From the NCBI RefSeq assembly GCF_018131075.1, contig NZ_JAFCLS010000005.1:124001-188000 (forward strand): a DNA stretch of 64,000 nucleotides. Direction: 5' to 3'. This DNA comes from Bradyrhizobium sp. JYMT SZCCT0428. Lineage in GTDB: Bacteria; Pseudomonadota; Alphaproteobacteria; Rhizobiales; Xanthobacteraceae. The notes under the pieces were generated by a model, which was given only the letters and a program-made list of their open reading frames with translations, did not search any database and was not told the origin of the DNA. Below, in pieces: positions 1 to 8,915 of this stretch; the stretch's first letter is position 1, and each line of letters starts with the position of its first letter. The position numbers were made by a program, and so were the translations under genes.

Positions 1-191
1 GCCTTCCCAAGCCCGGGTATTTCCGAAAGCTCCTGCTTTGTGTGCAACGACAGAATTTCCGGCAGGAAAGCAGCGCGATCGACCGTGTGCCGTACCACCA
101 ACGGTGCGTACGGCGCATTTTCCGTCAACTGAATGATCCGATCCGGCAAAACCGGTTCAGGTTTGACGGTCGTGCTCTTTGTCTTGGCCAT
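1..191 (-). CDS. Unrecognised protein, N-terminal part only (cut by window edge)
   Basis: An open frame begins at ATG 191 and runs off the left edge, giving 63 residues with no stop. It starts MAKTKSTTVKPEPVLPDRII and continues with an Ala/Pro/Leu-mixed, probably soluble segment. A good ribosome binding site (AAAGGTGAG) lies about 10 bases upstream of the ATG, which supports it as a real start. There is no signal peptide or membrane segment in the visible part. I do not recognise the family. It is transcribed away from the M20 amidohydrolase, so the two share the 400-base upstream region. Confidence 0.45.
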   Translation of the reverse strand, partial: MAKTKSTTVKPEPVLPDRIIQLTENAPYAPLVVRHTVDRAAFLPEILSLHTKQELSEIPGLGK

Positions 192-595
192 ATGAGACAG
201 ACTCACCTTTGACATGACGGGCAGGCTGAATTGGATCACTTCTAAGCCTGCTCGCAAAAAAGCGCGGTTGCGTCAAATCTCACGGCGCATCCATGCGTGT
301 GCGGTGCAGGAGAGGTTTGGAACATTTCTAATGGTGACAGGACGTTCGGCTTGTCGCTCCAATGACTGGCTTTTTAAGAACGGCGAGCGAGCCGTCTGGA
401 TCGTTTTCGATGGTTCTTTCAAACTGTTCTAAGCTTGGTTCGATGCCAAATTTGATCGATTCAAGATCGGCATCGTCAGATGCGATCCTCTTGATGTGAA
501 TGACAACGATCGGGTTCCTGTCCTTGCGACTCGTTCCTGGTGTTATGTGATGTCATGATCAACGCCCGAAACCGGGGCCTATTGAGCTGAACGTG
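192..595. other. Intergenic region between divergent genes
   Basis: About 400 bases between the truncated minus-strand gene and the M20 amidohydrolase. I see no convincing gene. The one notable element is a 7-bp perfect inverted repeat, CGATGCC (441-447) and GGCATCG (469-475), separated by 21 bases, about 120 bases before the amidohydrolase. It may be an operator but nothing else supports that. The region must hold promoters for both flanking genes. Confidence 0.4.
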
Positions 596-1750
596 ATGAG
601 CATGTTTTTGGCTGAGCGGGAATTGACGGAACTGATTGCGTGGCGGCACGAGCTCCACAGGAAGCCTGAACTGTCAGGGCAGGAAGAGAAAACCGCGCAA
701 GCAGTGCAGGAGCTTCTCCATGCAACTGGTGCCGACGAGGTTGTCACGGGACTTGGCGGGCACGGCCTGCTCGGGATCTACCAAGGAGATGCGCTTGGCC
801 CGACGATCATGCTTCGCGCCGAGCTGGATGGATTGCCGATTCAGGAGATCTCGGCCCTGCCGTATCGGTCGTCGGTCCCGGGAAAAGCGCATCTTTGCGG
901 TCACGACGGCCACATGACGATTTTGGCGGCGGTGGCGCGCTGTTTGGGTCGTCAACGCCCGCAACGCGGACGTGCCATACTCCTGTTCCAACCGGCGGAG
1001 GAGGATGGGTCTGGCGCTGCTGCCGTCCTCGCCGACGAGAAGTTTGATCAGATCAAGCCCGATTTTGTATTCTCGTTGCACAATTTGCCGGGACTTCCCC
1101 TTGGGCAAGTTTCGATCGCCGAGGGGCTGGTCAACTGCGCCTCTCGCGGTATGCAGATCAAACTGTCCGGGCGAACCTCGCATGCATCGAGCCCCGAACT
1201 CGGTGTTTCACCGCAAGCCGCAATCGCCAGACTATTGGGTGATATCGGCGCGCTCGGTCGGGGCGGGGCGCTCGACGAAGAGTTCTCAATGGTGACGGTC
1301 ACCCATGCGAGGTTGGGAGAACCGGCGTTCGGCATCTCGCCCGGTCAAGCCGAGGTCTGGGCGACACTCAGGACGCTGACCGATTCGAAGATGGATGCCC
1401 TTCGCGCGCAGGCCGAAAGCCTGGTCCAGAGCGTGGCGGCAAGCGAAGAACTGAAGGCGGAGATTCTCTATCGCGATGTGTTCAATCATTGCATGAATGA
1501 CGCGGAGGCCGTCGTCCATCTCCGGAATGCGCTGGATGCAGAAGGCGTGCAATATTCCGGGCAGGGGCTGCCGATGCGGGGGTCGGAGGATTTTGGACGT
1601 TTCAACTACCGGTCAAAGGCCGCGATGTTTTTCCTGGGAGCGGGCACGCTGCATCCCGGCTTGCATCAGCCGGATTATGATTTTCCCGACGAGTTGATCG
1701 AAATAGGCTCGCGGGTCTTCATCCGGGCATTACGTAATTTGTTGGGATGA
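596..1750 (+). CDS. M20-family amidohydrolase (N-acyl-amino-acid / hippurate hydrolase type)
   Basis: A 384-residue zinc-dependent amidohydrolase, probably cytosolic, of the HipO/AmhX-like M20D group that removes acyl groups from N-acylated amino acids or related amides. Family motifs visible in order are LDGLPIQE, CGHDGHM (metal-binding His/Asp), FQPAEEDGSGA (catalytic and metal Glu residues), SLHNLPG, and GRTSHASSP at the start of the lid/dimerisation domain; the C-terminus has RGSEDFG. Length is normal for the family. ATG 596 is chosen; GTG 593 and ATG 602 are alternatives, and none has a strong ribosome binding site. It appears monocistronic, so the substrate cannot be told from context. 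Confidence 0.85.
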   Translation: MSMFLAERELTELIAWRHELHRKPELSGQEEKTAQAVQELLHATGADEVVTGLGGHGLLGIYQGDALGPTIMLRAELDGLPIQEISALPYRSSVPGKAHLCGHDGHMTILAAVARCLGRQRPQRGRAILLFQPAEEDGSGAAAVLADEKFDQIKPDFVFSLHNLPGLPLGQVSIAEGLVNCASRGMQIKLSGRTSHASSPELGVSPQAAIARLLGDIGALGRGGALDEEFSMVTVTHARLGEPAFGISPGQAEVWATLRTLTDSKMDALRAQAESLVQSVAASEELKAEILYRDVFNHCMNDAEAVVHLRNALDAEGVQYSGQGLPMRGSEDFGRFNYRSKAAMFFLGAGTLHPGLHQPDYDFPDELIEIGSRVFIRALRNLLG

Positions 1751-2507
1751 GATGGCGCGCAGTTTGGAATTGAGTTTGATAACTGACGTCCCGCACGTGA
1801 TTCAATTTCGCGCTCAGCTTGCAAATTTAGAACGCTTAAAAAATGTTTGTGCGATTGTTTAGAACGACTCGAAAGTATTCGGTGTTGCTCGATCGCCACT
1901 GATGCATGCCGGAACCGGACTCGCCGACAACAGCCAGCGTCTCGCCTTGATGCAGCGTGTAGCGCCTTTAGCGGCAGGGCTTGGACGGACACGAGGATTG
2001 AAGGTATGTCATAATGGCTTTCCGTCCCCTGGCCTTGGCCGCGATTGCCGCCATGATGGACTGGAGCGGGAGTTTAACCTCCTCGAGTGGTTAGAAGGCG
2101 ACGTGTGCACGATGCCTGCACCGGGAGATCAAAGAAAATCGAGCGACAACCAGCGTCAGCAGCCTTGCATTCCGATGTGTCGTCGAGTGTCCCTCGCTGT
2201 CGGTCCGGCACACCGAGACATTGCGATCGCGCCGTTCAGGTCCACGCCGAATCCGGCCTGTCGGTCAGTCGGGACCGCTTTCGTGCACGGCCGAACATCG
2301 GATGTGATTGCCGCTTGGTACGGTCGGATTGACTTCCGCTCCAGGTTTTTCGGTGGCAACATCAGCATCCAGCCAGGGCGGTCCCATTGAACGGCGGCCG
2401 CAGCCGGCAAATTCGCCAGGTTTCACGGCCAGCGGACATGTCCAATGGCAAGCAAGGTAAAGGCGCATCGCCGCGACTGGGCGATGGGCCGAAGAGAGCC
2501 GGTCAAG
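1751..2507 (+). other. Long intergenic region, no supportable gene
   Basis: About 750 bases with no family I can recognise in any frame. Several open frames exist on both strands (for example 1902-2390 on plus and 2156-2410 on minus), but their composition is rich in Arg, Cys, Pro and His, as in shadow frames. A short frame starting at ATG 2014 (MAFRPLALAAIAAMMDWSGS) resembles a signal peptide but stops after 26 codons. The region may be decayed coding DNA; it also has to carry the promoter of the aldo/keto reductase. Confidence 0.35.
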
Positions 2508-3545
2508 ATGAAACCAGGATCTGCGGTGCCGCGTCGTGCTCTTGGTGGGACGCGGCTTCAGGTTTCGGTTCTGGGATTCGGAACCGCGCCGCTGGGTGAT
2601 CTCTACGTGCAACTGGACGACGGCACGGCCATCGATACGGTGAAACGTGCGTTCGAGCTCGGCATCAATCTCCTCGACACTTCTCCGCTCTATGGCAACG
2701 GCCTTGCCGAACATCGTTGCGGCGCCGCAATCAGGCGCGTGCCGCGCCAGGACATCGTCGTTTGCACCAAAGTCGGTCGCTGGACGGACCCGTTGCGCGG
2801 CCGAGGCGACCGTTCCGGTTTTGCAGGAGGGTTGCCGCACCAGGCAGTGGTTGATTACTCCTATGACGGCACGATGCGTTCGGTGGAACAGTCGCTGTTG
2901 CGGCTAGGGGTCGATCGGCTGGACCTGTTGCTGATCCATGACGTCGACGTTTGGACTCATGGCGTCGACGCGATCGACCAGCGGTTTCGCGAAGCCATGA
3001 CTGGCGCGTACGTGGCGCTGGACCGGCTTCGCGCAGAGGGCGTTGTTGCGGGCATCGGGATCGGCGTGAACGAGGCCGAGATGTGCGTGCGTTTCGCGCA
3101 AGCCGGTTCATTCGATACCATGCTGCTCGCGGGGCGCTATTCTCTGCTGGAGCAGCCGGCGCTGACTGAGTTTCTGCCGCTTGCGCAACAACAGGGAATC
3201 GGTGTGTTGCTCGGCGGCGTATTCAATTCAGGTATTCTGGCAACCGGCGCGGTGAGCGGTGCCAAATACAATTATAGGGATGCGCCACCTGAGATCCTGG
3301 CAAGGGTGGCTCGGATCGAAAGCATCTGTGATGCGCATGGCGTTGCCTTGCCAACCGCGGCGTTGCATTTTGCCCTGGGCCATCCGGCGGTGGCGAGCGT
3401 TGTGCTGGGGGGCCAGAGTCCGCAGGAGGTCGAACGCAACGTAGCCGCGCTGTCCTGTGACGTGCCAACCGCGCTTTGGGCCGATTTGAAGGCCGAGCGC
3501 CTGCTGGCTGCGGAAGCGCCCGTTCCGCTCTCGGTAGCCGGCTGA
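2508..3545 (+). CDS. Aldo/keto reductase, L-fucose/D-threo-aldose 1-dehydrogenase type
   Basis: A 345-residue NAD(P)-dependent TIM-barrel oxidoreductase. The AKR catalytic tetrad is visible: Asp and Tyr in DTSPLYGNG (about residue 57), Lys in VCTKVGR, His in LLLIHDVD. The long FGTAPLGDLY entry strand and the C-terminal SVVLGGQSPQEVERN cofactor segment match the D-threo-aldose 1-dehydrogenase/L-fucose dehydrogenase subgroup, which oxidises the C1 hydroxyl of L-fucose-like sugars to a lactone. Start ATG 2508 places the barrel at the N-terminus; the frame is open further upstream (ATG 2445) without homology. It overlaps the lactonase-like gene by one base, so the two are probably translationally coupled. 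Confidence 0.85.
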   Translation: MKPGSAVPRRALGGTRLQVSVLGFGTAPLGDLYVQLDDGTAIDTVKRAFELGINLLDTSPLYGNGLAEHRCGAAIRRVPRQDIVVCTKVGRWTDPLRGRGDRSGFAGGLPHQAVVDYSYDGTMRSVEQSLLRLGVDRLDLLLIHDVDVWTHGVDAIDQRFREAMTGAYVALDRLRAEGVVAGIGIGVNEAEMCVRFAQAGSFDTMLLAGRYSLLEQPALTEFLPLAQQQGIGVLLGGVFNSGILATGAVSGAKYNYRDAPPEILARVARIESICDAHGVALPTAALHFALGHPAVASVVLGGQSPQEVERNVAALSCDVPTALWADLKAERLLAAEAPVPLSVAG

Positions 3546-4399
3546 TGCGGATCGATGCGCATCATCATCTCTGGACTCTCGCGCGTGGCGATTATGGTTG
3601 GTTGACTCCCGCGCTCGCACCGATCCACCGCGACTTTTCCCTTTCGGATCTGGCGCCGCACCTCGCTGCCGCGAACATCAGGGGGACGATCCTGGTGCAG
3701 GCTGCACCGACCGAGGCGGAGACCATGTTTCTTCTCGACATCGCGGCGAAGGCGCAGGTGGTGCGGGGTGTGGTCGGCTGGACGGACTTCGACGTAGCCG
3801 ACGGCGGGGCGCGCATCGATGCACTCGCCGTGCACAAGCTCTTGGTTGGATTGCGGCCGATGGTGCAGGACATGCCCGACGACGATTGGCTGCTCCGCCC
3901 GGGTTTGGCGCCGCTATTGGCAGCGATGGCCCGAAACAACCTGGCATTCGACGCGCTGGTGCTGCCGCGCCATTTGCCGCGACTGCTGCGGCTGGTCGAT
4001 GATCATCCCAATCTGCAGTTCGTGCTTGACCATTGCGCCAAGCCCCGGCTTGCGACCGGCGAGACGGCAGATTGGTACCGCGACGTCGCGCTGCTTGCCG
4101 AACGCCCCAACATCGTCGGCAAGCTATCGGGATTGGTGACAGAGGCCGCACCGGATTGGCAGATTACGGATCTGCGGAAAGCGGTGGATCATGTCGTTGC
4201 GTGTTTCGGACCCCATCGCCTGCTATGGGGAAGCGACTGGCCGGTGGTCAATCTGGCAGGCGGTTATGAAAAATGGATTGCCGCCGCCGAAACCCTGCTC
4301 GCCGGTCTGTCACCGGATGAAAAGGCAGCTATCTTCGGCGGTAACGCAACTCGCATCTATCTCTCAAGCCGGGGACGGAATGTTGAAGCCAATTGCTGA
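3545..4399 (+). CDS. Amidohydrolase-2 family lactonase (L-fuconolactonase-like)
   Basis: A 284-residue metal-dependent TIM-barrel hydrolase. It begins MRIDAHHHLWTL, the N-terminal HxH metal site of the amidohydrolase-2 family, and has the later motifs FVLDHCAKP (metal His) and LLWGSDWPVV (catalytic Asp). L-fuconolactonase and related sugar lactonases belong here. ATG 3545 overlaps the stop of the aldo/keto reductase (TGATG). A dehydrogenase making a sugar lactone next to a lactonase-type hydrolase suggests sequential oxidation and ring opening of L-fucose, L-rhamnose or a similar deoxysugar. Substrate is inferred from pairing only. It converges with the kinase gene, 18 bases apart. Confidence 0.82.
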   Translation: MRIDAHHHLWTLARGDYGWLTPALAPIHRDFSLSDLAPHLAAANIRGTILVQAAPTEAETMFLLDIAAKAQVVRGVVGWTDFDVADGGARIDALAVHKLLVGLRPMVQDMPDDDWLLRPGLAPLLAAMARNNLAFDALVLPRHLPRLLRLVDDHPNLQFVLDHCAKPRLATGETADWYRDVALLAERPNIVGKLSGLVTEAAPDWQITDLRKAVDHVVACFGPHRLLWGSDWPVVNLAGGYEKWIAAAETLLAGLSPDEKAAIFGGNATRIYLSSRGRNVEANC

Positions 4400-4417
4400 C
4401 GAGAAAGGACATCGCGT

Positions 4418-6019
4418 TCAGAATGTGCCTGCGGACGCGGAGGGGCGGCCGGCCGGTCGACGGCCTTCGGCCTCGATTTCGTTGCGGACGGCGAACAGCT
4501 TGAGATAGGTCGAATAGGCGGCATCGTTCGCCGCCGCCCATATCGGGTCGGCCTTGTGGATCGTCTGCTCCGGCGACATCGCGTCGAGCGCCGCAAACAG
4601 ATCCGGGTACAGCCCGGCCGCGACGGAGGCGACCATCGCGGTGCCGAGCAGCACCGGTTCGGGCGAGTGGGAGATGACGAGGTCTGCGCCAAGCGCATCA
4701 CGATAAAGGCGCACCATCAGTGGATTCCTGGTGTGTCCGCCGGAGAGACAGGCGCGGTCGATCGCATAGCCACGCGTGTTGAGATGCTCAAGGATATGAC
4801 GGCTTTGCAGCGCGAGCGCGCGAGCCGTCGCGTAGTAATGTTCGAGGAATGAGCGTGGGCTCGTCTCCAGGCCAATGCCGCTGACGAGCGCGCGCACCGT
4901 ACCGTCGCCATGGGGCGCGCGGTTGCCGAGCCAGTCGGGGACGATATGCCGCCGCGCGCCGAAGGAGGGGCCTTCGAGATCGAGCAGTGCGAGAATATCG
5001 CGCGCGGTTTCCGCGTGCCGCGCCGCCGATGCCTTGCCGGGGCTGGCGGGATGCTGGTCCAGCACGGCGTCGAGCGCCGCGCCCGTGATGCTCATACCGG
5101 CCTCGTGCATCCAGTAGCCGGGAAACACCGCGTCCTTGAAGGGACCCCAGACCCCGGAGATGTGCCGCTTATCCTCGGCCCAGCACATGTAGCAGCTCGA
5201 GGTGCCGCCGATCAGCGCCAGCGTGCGGTTCATCTTGTCGCGAAATCCGTGACCCACGACGCCGAGAGCGCCTGCTTCCGCGTCGATCAATCCGACCGCG
5301 ACCGGCGCGCCCGGTGCGATGCCGAGCGCCTTCGCCGCATCCGCGGAGACCATTCCGTGAACCTGACCGACCAGGCCTGGCGGCTCGGCGAGCTTGCCGC
5401 GCCGCAGCAGATCGGAGAGACCAAGCGTAGCGAGCAGGTCGCGGCGCCACGGATCAGGGTCGGCGGGCAAATAGGGAAACTTGCAGGCAAGTCCGCAGAC
5501 GGAGTGCCGATCGATGCCGGTCATGCGGCGAGCGACTTCGTCCGAGAGGTCGCGCACGGCGGTGACGCGCGCCCACGCCTCCGGCGTGTGCCGCTTTACC
5601 CAGAGAATCTTGGGCAGATACATCTCCGGCGAGACCGTGCCGCCGACATGATCCAGATAATGGTCGCCGGATGCGCCAATCTCCGCTGCCTCGCGTTCGC
5701 CGCGATGGTCCATCCAGCAGACCACGTCCGCATCGCCTTGCAGCGGCGGCTCGCCGTTCGCCTCGAAATAGGTGGAGGATGTCGCGTCGACGGCGACGCC
5801 CGCGATCGCAGCCGCCGCACCCGGCGCATCGGCAACTGCGGCGCGGATGGCGGCACATACCGCGGCCCAGATTTCGTCCATCCGATAGACAGCGTGGTTT
5901 TCCGCGGGCCGCAGCAGTTCGAACGGATGACTGCGCACGGTTACCAGCCGGCCCGACGCGTCGAACAGCCCGGCGCGCGCCGACAACGTACCGACATCGA
6001 TGGCGAGCAGCAGGCTCAT
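4418..6019 (-). CDS. FGGY-family carbohydrate kinase (pentulokinase, YDR109C/D-ribulokinase type)
   Basis: A 533-residue ATP-dependent sugar kinase. The N-terminal ATP-binding phosphate-1 motif is LLAIDVGTLSARAGLF. The central GGTSSCYM and GLIDAEAGALG motifs, and CLSGGHTRNPLMVRLYRDAL near the C-terminus, fit the FGGY subgroup of D-ribulokinase/YDR109C rather than glycerol kinase. It would phosphorylate a pentulose such as D-ribulose, giving a pentose-phosphate intermediate. Its start overlaps the stop of the upstream regulator frame (ATGA), and the dehydrogenase gene lies before that, forming a minus-strand polyol operon: dehydrogenase, regulator, kinase. Exact sugar unknown. Confidence 0.88.
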   Translation of the reverse strand: MSLLLAIDVGTLSARAGLFDASGRLVTVRSHPFELLRPAENHAVYRMDEIWAAVCAAIRAAVADAPGAAAAIAGVAVDATSSTYFEANGEPPLQGDADVVCWMDHRGEREAAEIGASGDHYLDHVGGTVSPEMYLPKILWVKRHTPEAWARVTAVRDLSDEVARRMTGIDRHSVCGLACKFPYLPADPDPWRRDLLATLGLSDLLRRGKLAEPPGLVGQVHGMVSADAAKALGIAPGAPVAVGLIDAEAGALGVVGHGFRDKMNRTLALIGGTSSCYMCWAEDKRHISGVWGPFKDAVFPGYWMHEAGMSITGAALDAVLDQHPASPGKASAARHAETARDILALLDLEGPSFGARRHIVPDWLGNRAPHGDGTVRALVSGIGLETSPRSFLEHYYATARALALQSRHILEHLNTRGYAIDRACLSGGHTRNPLMVRLYRDALGADLVISHSPEPVLLGTAMVASVAAGLYPDLFAALDAMSPEQTIHKADPIWAAANDAAYSTYLKLFAVRNEIEAEGRRPAGRPSASAGTF

Positions 6020-6992
6020 TGCAGCAGCGCCGCTGCCGCAGATTCGTCGGTGACGAGGCAGCGTACATAGCGCGCGTTCAGAATGCCGCGGATCACCGGC
6101 GCCTTGGGTAGCCCGCCCGAGGCCAGGATGGAGATCGGATACGCCTTCAGCTCCTGCGGGCTCAGCGCCATGACTCGGGAATTGAGAGGGTGGTCGACCG
6201 GGCGGCCGTATTCGTCGAGGTACGTTCCGAGCAGGTCGCCGACCGCGCCCGCCTTGCGCAGTTCGTCCAGCGATTCATTCACGATATGGGTCGCCGCGAG
6301 TAGCGAGCGTGGTGTCAGGTCACCGCAGGATACCAGCGCGATCTGGCCTTCGCGAGCCCGGCGCATCACGTCGGCAAGTCCGTAATGCGTCAGGAGTGTG
6401 GAACGGCTCTCGACCGACGGGCAATAGATCGGTGCCGCTACGTAATAGCATTCGGCGCCGATCAGGTGCGCAAACTCGGTCGCGACCTCGAACGTGTTGG
6501 TGCCGGCGCCACGCGTCATGCCGCCCATCAGGGACGTTACCCAGCTGCGGGCGAATCGTCGCTGCTTGAGCGTGCGCGCGGCGGCTCTCAGCGTGCGGCC
6601 CCAGCCGACGCCGAGGCCGATGCCATCCTTCAGCAGGGGGTGAAGCATCGTGCTCGCGGCTTCGCCGATCACCTGTTGCAGCGCATCGGGATCGGGCAGG
6701 CTGGGAACCACGGAAACATCGTCGAGCGCGAAGCGCGCCTTCAGCTTCTCTTCCAGCGCAACGCAGTTGGCGAGCGGCAGCTTGATCTCGACGCTGACGA
6801 GCCCATCCTGCCGTGCCTGCCCAAGCAGTTTGTTGACCTGAGCCGCGTCAGCCCGAGCCGATCGGCGATCTCCTGCTGTGTCATCGCGCCGACATAGTAA
6901 TACCAGCAGGCTCGAGCCTGGATTTGCGCTTCGGCCAGGTCCTCGGCGTTGATACGCATTGTCGTCGTTTCGCTGTCGGATGTGTCGCTCAC
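6016..6992 (-). pseudogene. SorC-family sugar-binding regulator broken by a single frameshift
   Basis: Two frames together make one SorC/DeoR-like regulator. The first (from GTG 6992) gives the helix-turn-helix, CWYYYVGAMTQQEIADRLGL, then runs out of frame near 6844. The second (to 6016) gives the rest of the DNA-binding segment and the sugar-phosphate-binding domain (GIGLGVGWGRTLRAAA, TNTFEVATEFAHLIGA, VAAPIYCPS). Inserting one G where the coding strand reads CGGCTCAGGTC restores T-R-A-Q-V-N-K-L-L, which aligns with T-R-A-R-V-N-R-M-L in the intact paralogue at 32659-33612. The gene is therefore a one-base-deletion pseudogene or contains an assembly error. It sits between the polyol dehydrogenase and the kinase it presumably regulated. 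Confidence 0.85.
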
Positions 6993-7072
6993 GGCTTCAC
7001 CTCACGCATACACCGGCTTCATCGTGATGCTCCCATTTGCTAGTGGCGGCCAGGTGTCATTCCGGCGTCGGT

Positions 7073-8095
7073 TCAACTCCCTTTCAGATCGACGAGGACC
7101 TTGACGTAGCCGGGCGCATTCTCGGCAAGTGCCGTGAAGACGCCGGGCGCTTCCTCCAGCGCGACGCGGTGGGTGACGATCGAGCGTACGTCGATCTTCC
7201 CCGCTGCGAGGAACTCAATGGCGCGCGGATAGACGTCGCCCATCCGCCGCGCGAACTTGATGTTCAGGCCGCGGCGGCGCGCGTCCGCGGCCGGCAAAGT
7301 GTAAGTGTCGCCGTCGGGAATACCGACCAGCACGATCCGCCCGCCGATGCGCGTCGCGGTTACGGCGTCGCGGAAGCCGAACGGCGAATTCGTCGCTTCC
7401 AGTACAAGGGGGCAGCCGCCCTTGGACCAATCGGCAATGTTGGCGGCGCTTTCACCGACGCGGTCGGCGCCGATCTTTTCGGCGATTGCGCGGCGATGCG
7501 GCAGCGGATCGCAGGCGAGGACCTCCCCGGCGCCGGCAGCCTTCAACACCTGGACGATGAGCAGGCCGATCGGACCACAGCCCAGCACGGCCACGCGTTC
7601 GAGCATGCGCGGCTTGGCGAGCCCGACGGCGTGAATGGCGACGCCGAGCGGCTCCAGCATGACGGCGTCCAGCGCGTCGAAGCCATTCGGCAACGCGACG
7701 AGCTGCGACCTTGGTGCCCAGATGCGCTCCGTCATCGCGCCGTCGAAGGGAGGAGCTCCAATGAACTCAACGTTTGGGCAGAGGTTGGGATGGCCCTCAT
7801 GGCACCAGTCGCACCGACCGCATGCCTTGTTCGGATCGACGGCAACGAGCTGGCCGCGCGCGAGACCGAGTTCCTCGACGTCCTGACAGAGATAGCCGCC
7901 AAACTCATGCCCGGGGACAAAGGGTTCGTTGATAAGCGCGCTGCCGATGCCGCCGTCCTTGAAATAATGCAGATCGCTGCCGCAGACGCCGACCGAGGCG
8001 ACATCCATCAGGACTTCGTCCTCGCGCCCCTCGCGCAGATTGAACTGCGCTACCCGCGCTTTGTTGGCGCCGTCGATGAAGAGAGCTCGACTCAT
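7073..8095 (-). CDS. Zinc-dependent polyol dehydrogenase (sorbitol/L-idonate/xylitol dehydrogenase type)
   Basis: A 340-residue medium-chain dehydrogenase/reductase. Catalytic zinc ligands are in GVCGSDLHYF and PGHEFGG; the four structural-zinc cysteines are in CGRCDWCHEGHPNLC; the Rossmann motif is VLGCGPIGLL. It oxidises a secondary alcohol of a polyol or sugar acid with NAD. Paired with a downstream pentulokinase, it would turn a pentitol into a pentulose for phosphorylation. ATG 8095 is used; the frame is also open from TTG 8098. The upstream AT-rich segment holds an inverted repeat (8188-8204) that may be an operator. Confidence 0.88.
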   Translation of the reverse strand: MSRALFIDGANKARVAQFNLREGREDEVLMDVASVGVCGSDLHYFKDGGIGSALINEPFVPGHEFGGYLCQDVEELGLARGQLVAVDPNKACGRCDWCHEGHPNLCPNVEFIGAPPFDGAMTERIWAPRSQLVALPNGFDALDAVMLEPLGVAIHAVGLAKPRMLERVAVLGCGPIGLLIVQVLKAAGAGEVLACDPLPHRRAIAEKIGADRVGESAANIADWSKGGCPLVLEATNSPFGFRDAVTATRIGGRIVLVGIPDGDTYTLPAADARRRGLNIKFARRMGDVYPRAIEFLAAGKIDVRSIVTHRVALEEAPGVFTALAENAPGYVKVLVDLKGS

Positions 8096-8187
8096 CAACC
8101 CTGCAGCCCGGCTTGTACCGGGTTCCCTTGTGGGACATTCCTATTGTGCTCTATTACATTCGTATTCCGCTTGATGCAACATATGAG

Positions 8188-8204
8188 AAATGTAAAAAAC
8201 ATTT
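8188..8204. promoter_or_regulatory. Inverted repeat AAATGT-N5-ACATTT upstream of the polyol operon
   Basis: A perfect 6-bp inverted repeat with a 5-base A spacer lies 93 bases upstream of the dehydrogenase start, in a clearly AT-rich stretch within GC-rich surroundings. The adjoining ACATATGAGAAATGT is itself an imperfect inverted repeat. This looks like an operator, possibly for the SorC regulator of the operon. Function is inferred from position and symmetry only. Confidence 0.35.
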
Positions 8205-8599
8205 GTGCTATGTCTAAAATCCATTCTCTCAACGACTTTGAAAATCTAGTTATCTCAATCTCTTAGGAAGAGGTTTGGTGCGCTTTTCAGCTTGCACGAA
8301 GATCGGTGTTTGCGATTGGCAGCGGAAATAAGGTGATGCCCATCATCAAGTGGCCAACCAAGCTTGGTCGCTGATCAATCCGACAAGAGCGCTTGAGGCA
8401 TGCTTCCTCGACTACCTGATCGGCGAGTCCAATCCCGCGGTGCTGTCGCGCGGCGCAGGCGCGTGGCAGTCCTCATTCCCAAGACCGGAGCGATGCGCCA
8501 TCCACAACTCATTGTCGCCCGCGGGAAGATTGGGGGGCAACCGCAAGGAGTTCGAAGGACCGGCTTCATGCACCATCAATCGTTGTGAAGCGATGATCG

Positions 8600-8900
8600 C
8601 GAACCAGCGGCATGCAGATCTCGCGAGTCGCGCGCCAGTGGCCACAATGTCCTGAGCTCTAATGTCCCGGGGCCGCCGATGCCGCTCTACATCGCGGGAG
8701 CGCGAATGGTGCACTGCCAACCGGTGCTGATCTCGTATCATGGCAGCTCGCTGAACATCGCGGTGCAAGCAAACACCGGCCTGCTGGAGTTTGGCCTCAC
8801 CGCCTGTCGCCGCGTGCTGTCGAGGCGTCTAACGAACTGGTGGAGCACCTGCGGGCGGGCTGCGCGAAATCGAGGTGCTGCCTCCGGTTGAGCAGGCTCC
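8600..8900 (+). pseudogene. Relic of a wax ester synthase / diacylglycerol acyltransferase (WS/DGAT), C-terminal part
   Basis: In the frame through AGC 8655 the translation includes GHNVLSSNVPGPPMPLYIAG, then ARMVHCQPVLISYHG and TGLLEFGLTACRRVL. This is the conserved C-terminal domain (DUF1298/WS_DGAT_C) of bacterial wax ester synthase/DGAT enzymes, with its SNVPGP motif. The frame is then lost: LVEHLRAG continues in a second frame and LREIEVLPPVE in a third. The upstream frame is closed by a stop at 8586-8588, and the acyltransferase domain with HHxxxDG is absent. It is therefore a dead fragment with at least two frameshifts. Confidence 0.75.
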
Positions 8901-8915
8901 TGGAGGTGCGTCAGT

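Noticed and set aside
214..432. A possible 72-residue protein on the plus strand
   Set aside because: No ribosome binding site of note, odd composition (many Arg, Lys, Trp, Cys) and position inside the divergent promoter region.
1902..2390. A possible 162-residue protein on the plus strand
   Set aside because: No recognisable family, no good ribosome binding site, and equally long frames occur on the opposite strand; listed only as an unexplained intergenic stretch.
4910..6070. A 386-codon open frame on the plus strand opposite the FGGY kinase
   Set aside because: Antisense shadow of a well-supported kinase; repetitive Arg/Ala/Gly/Asp composition.
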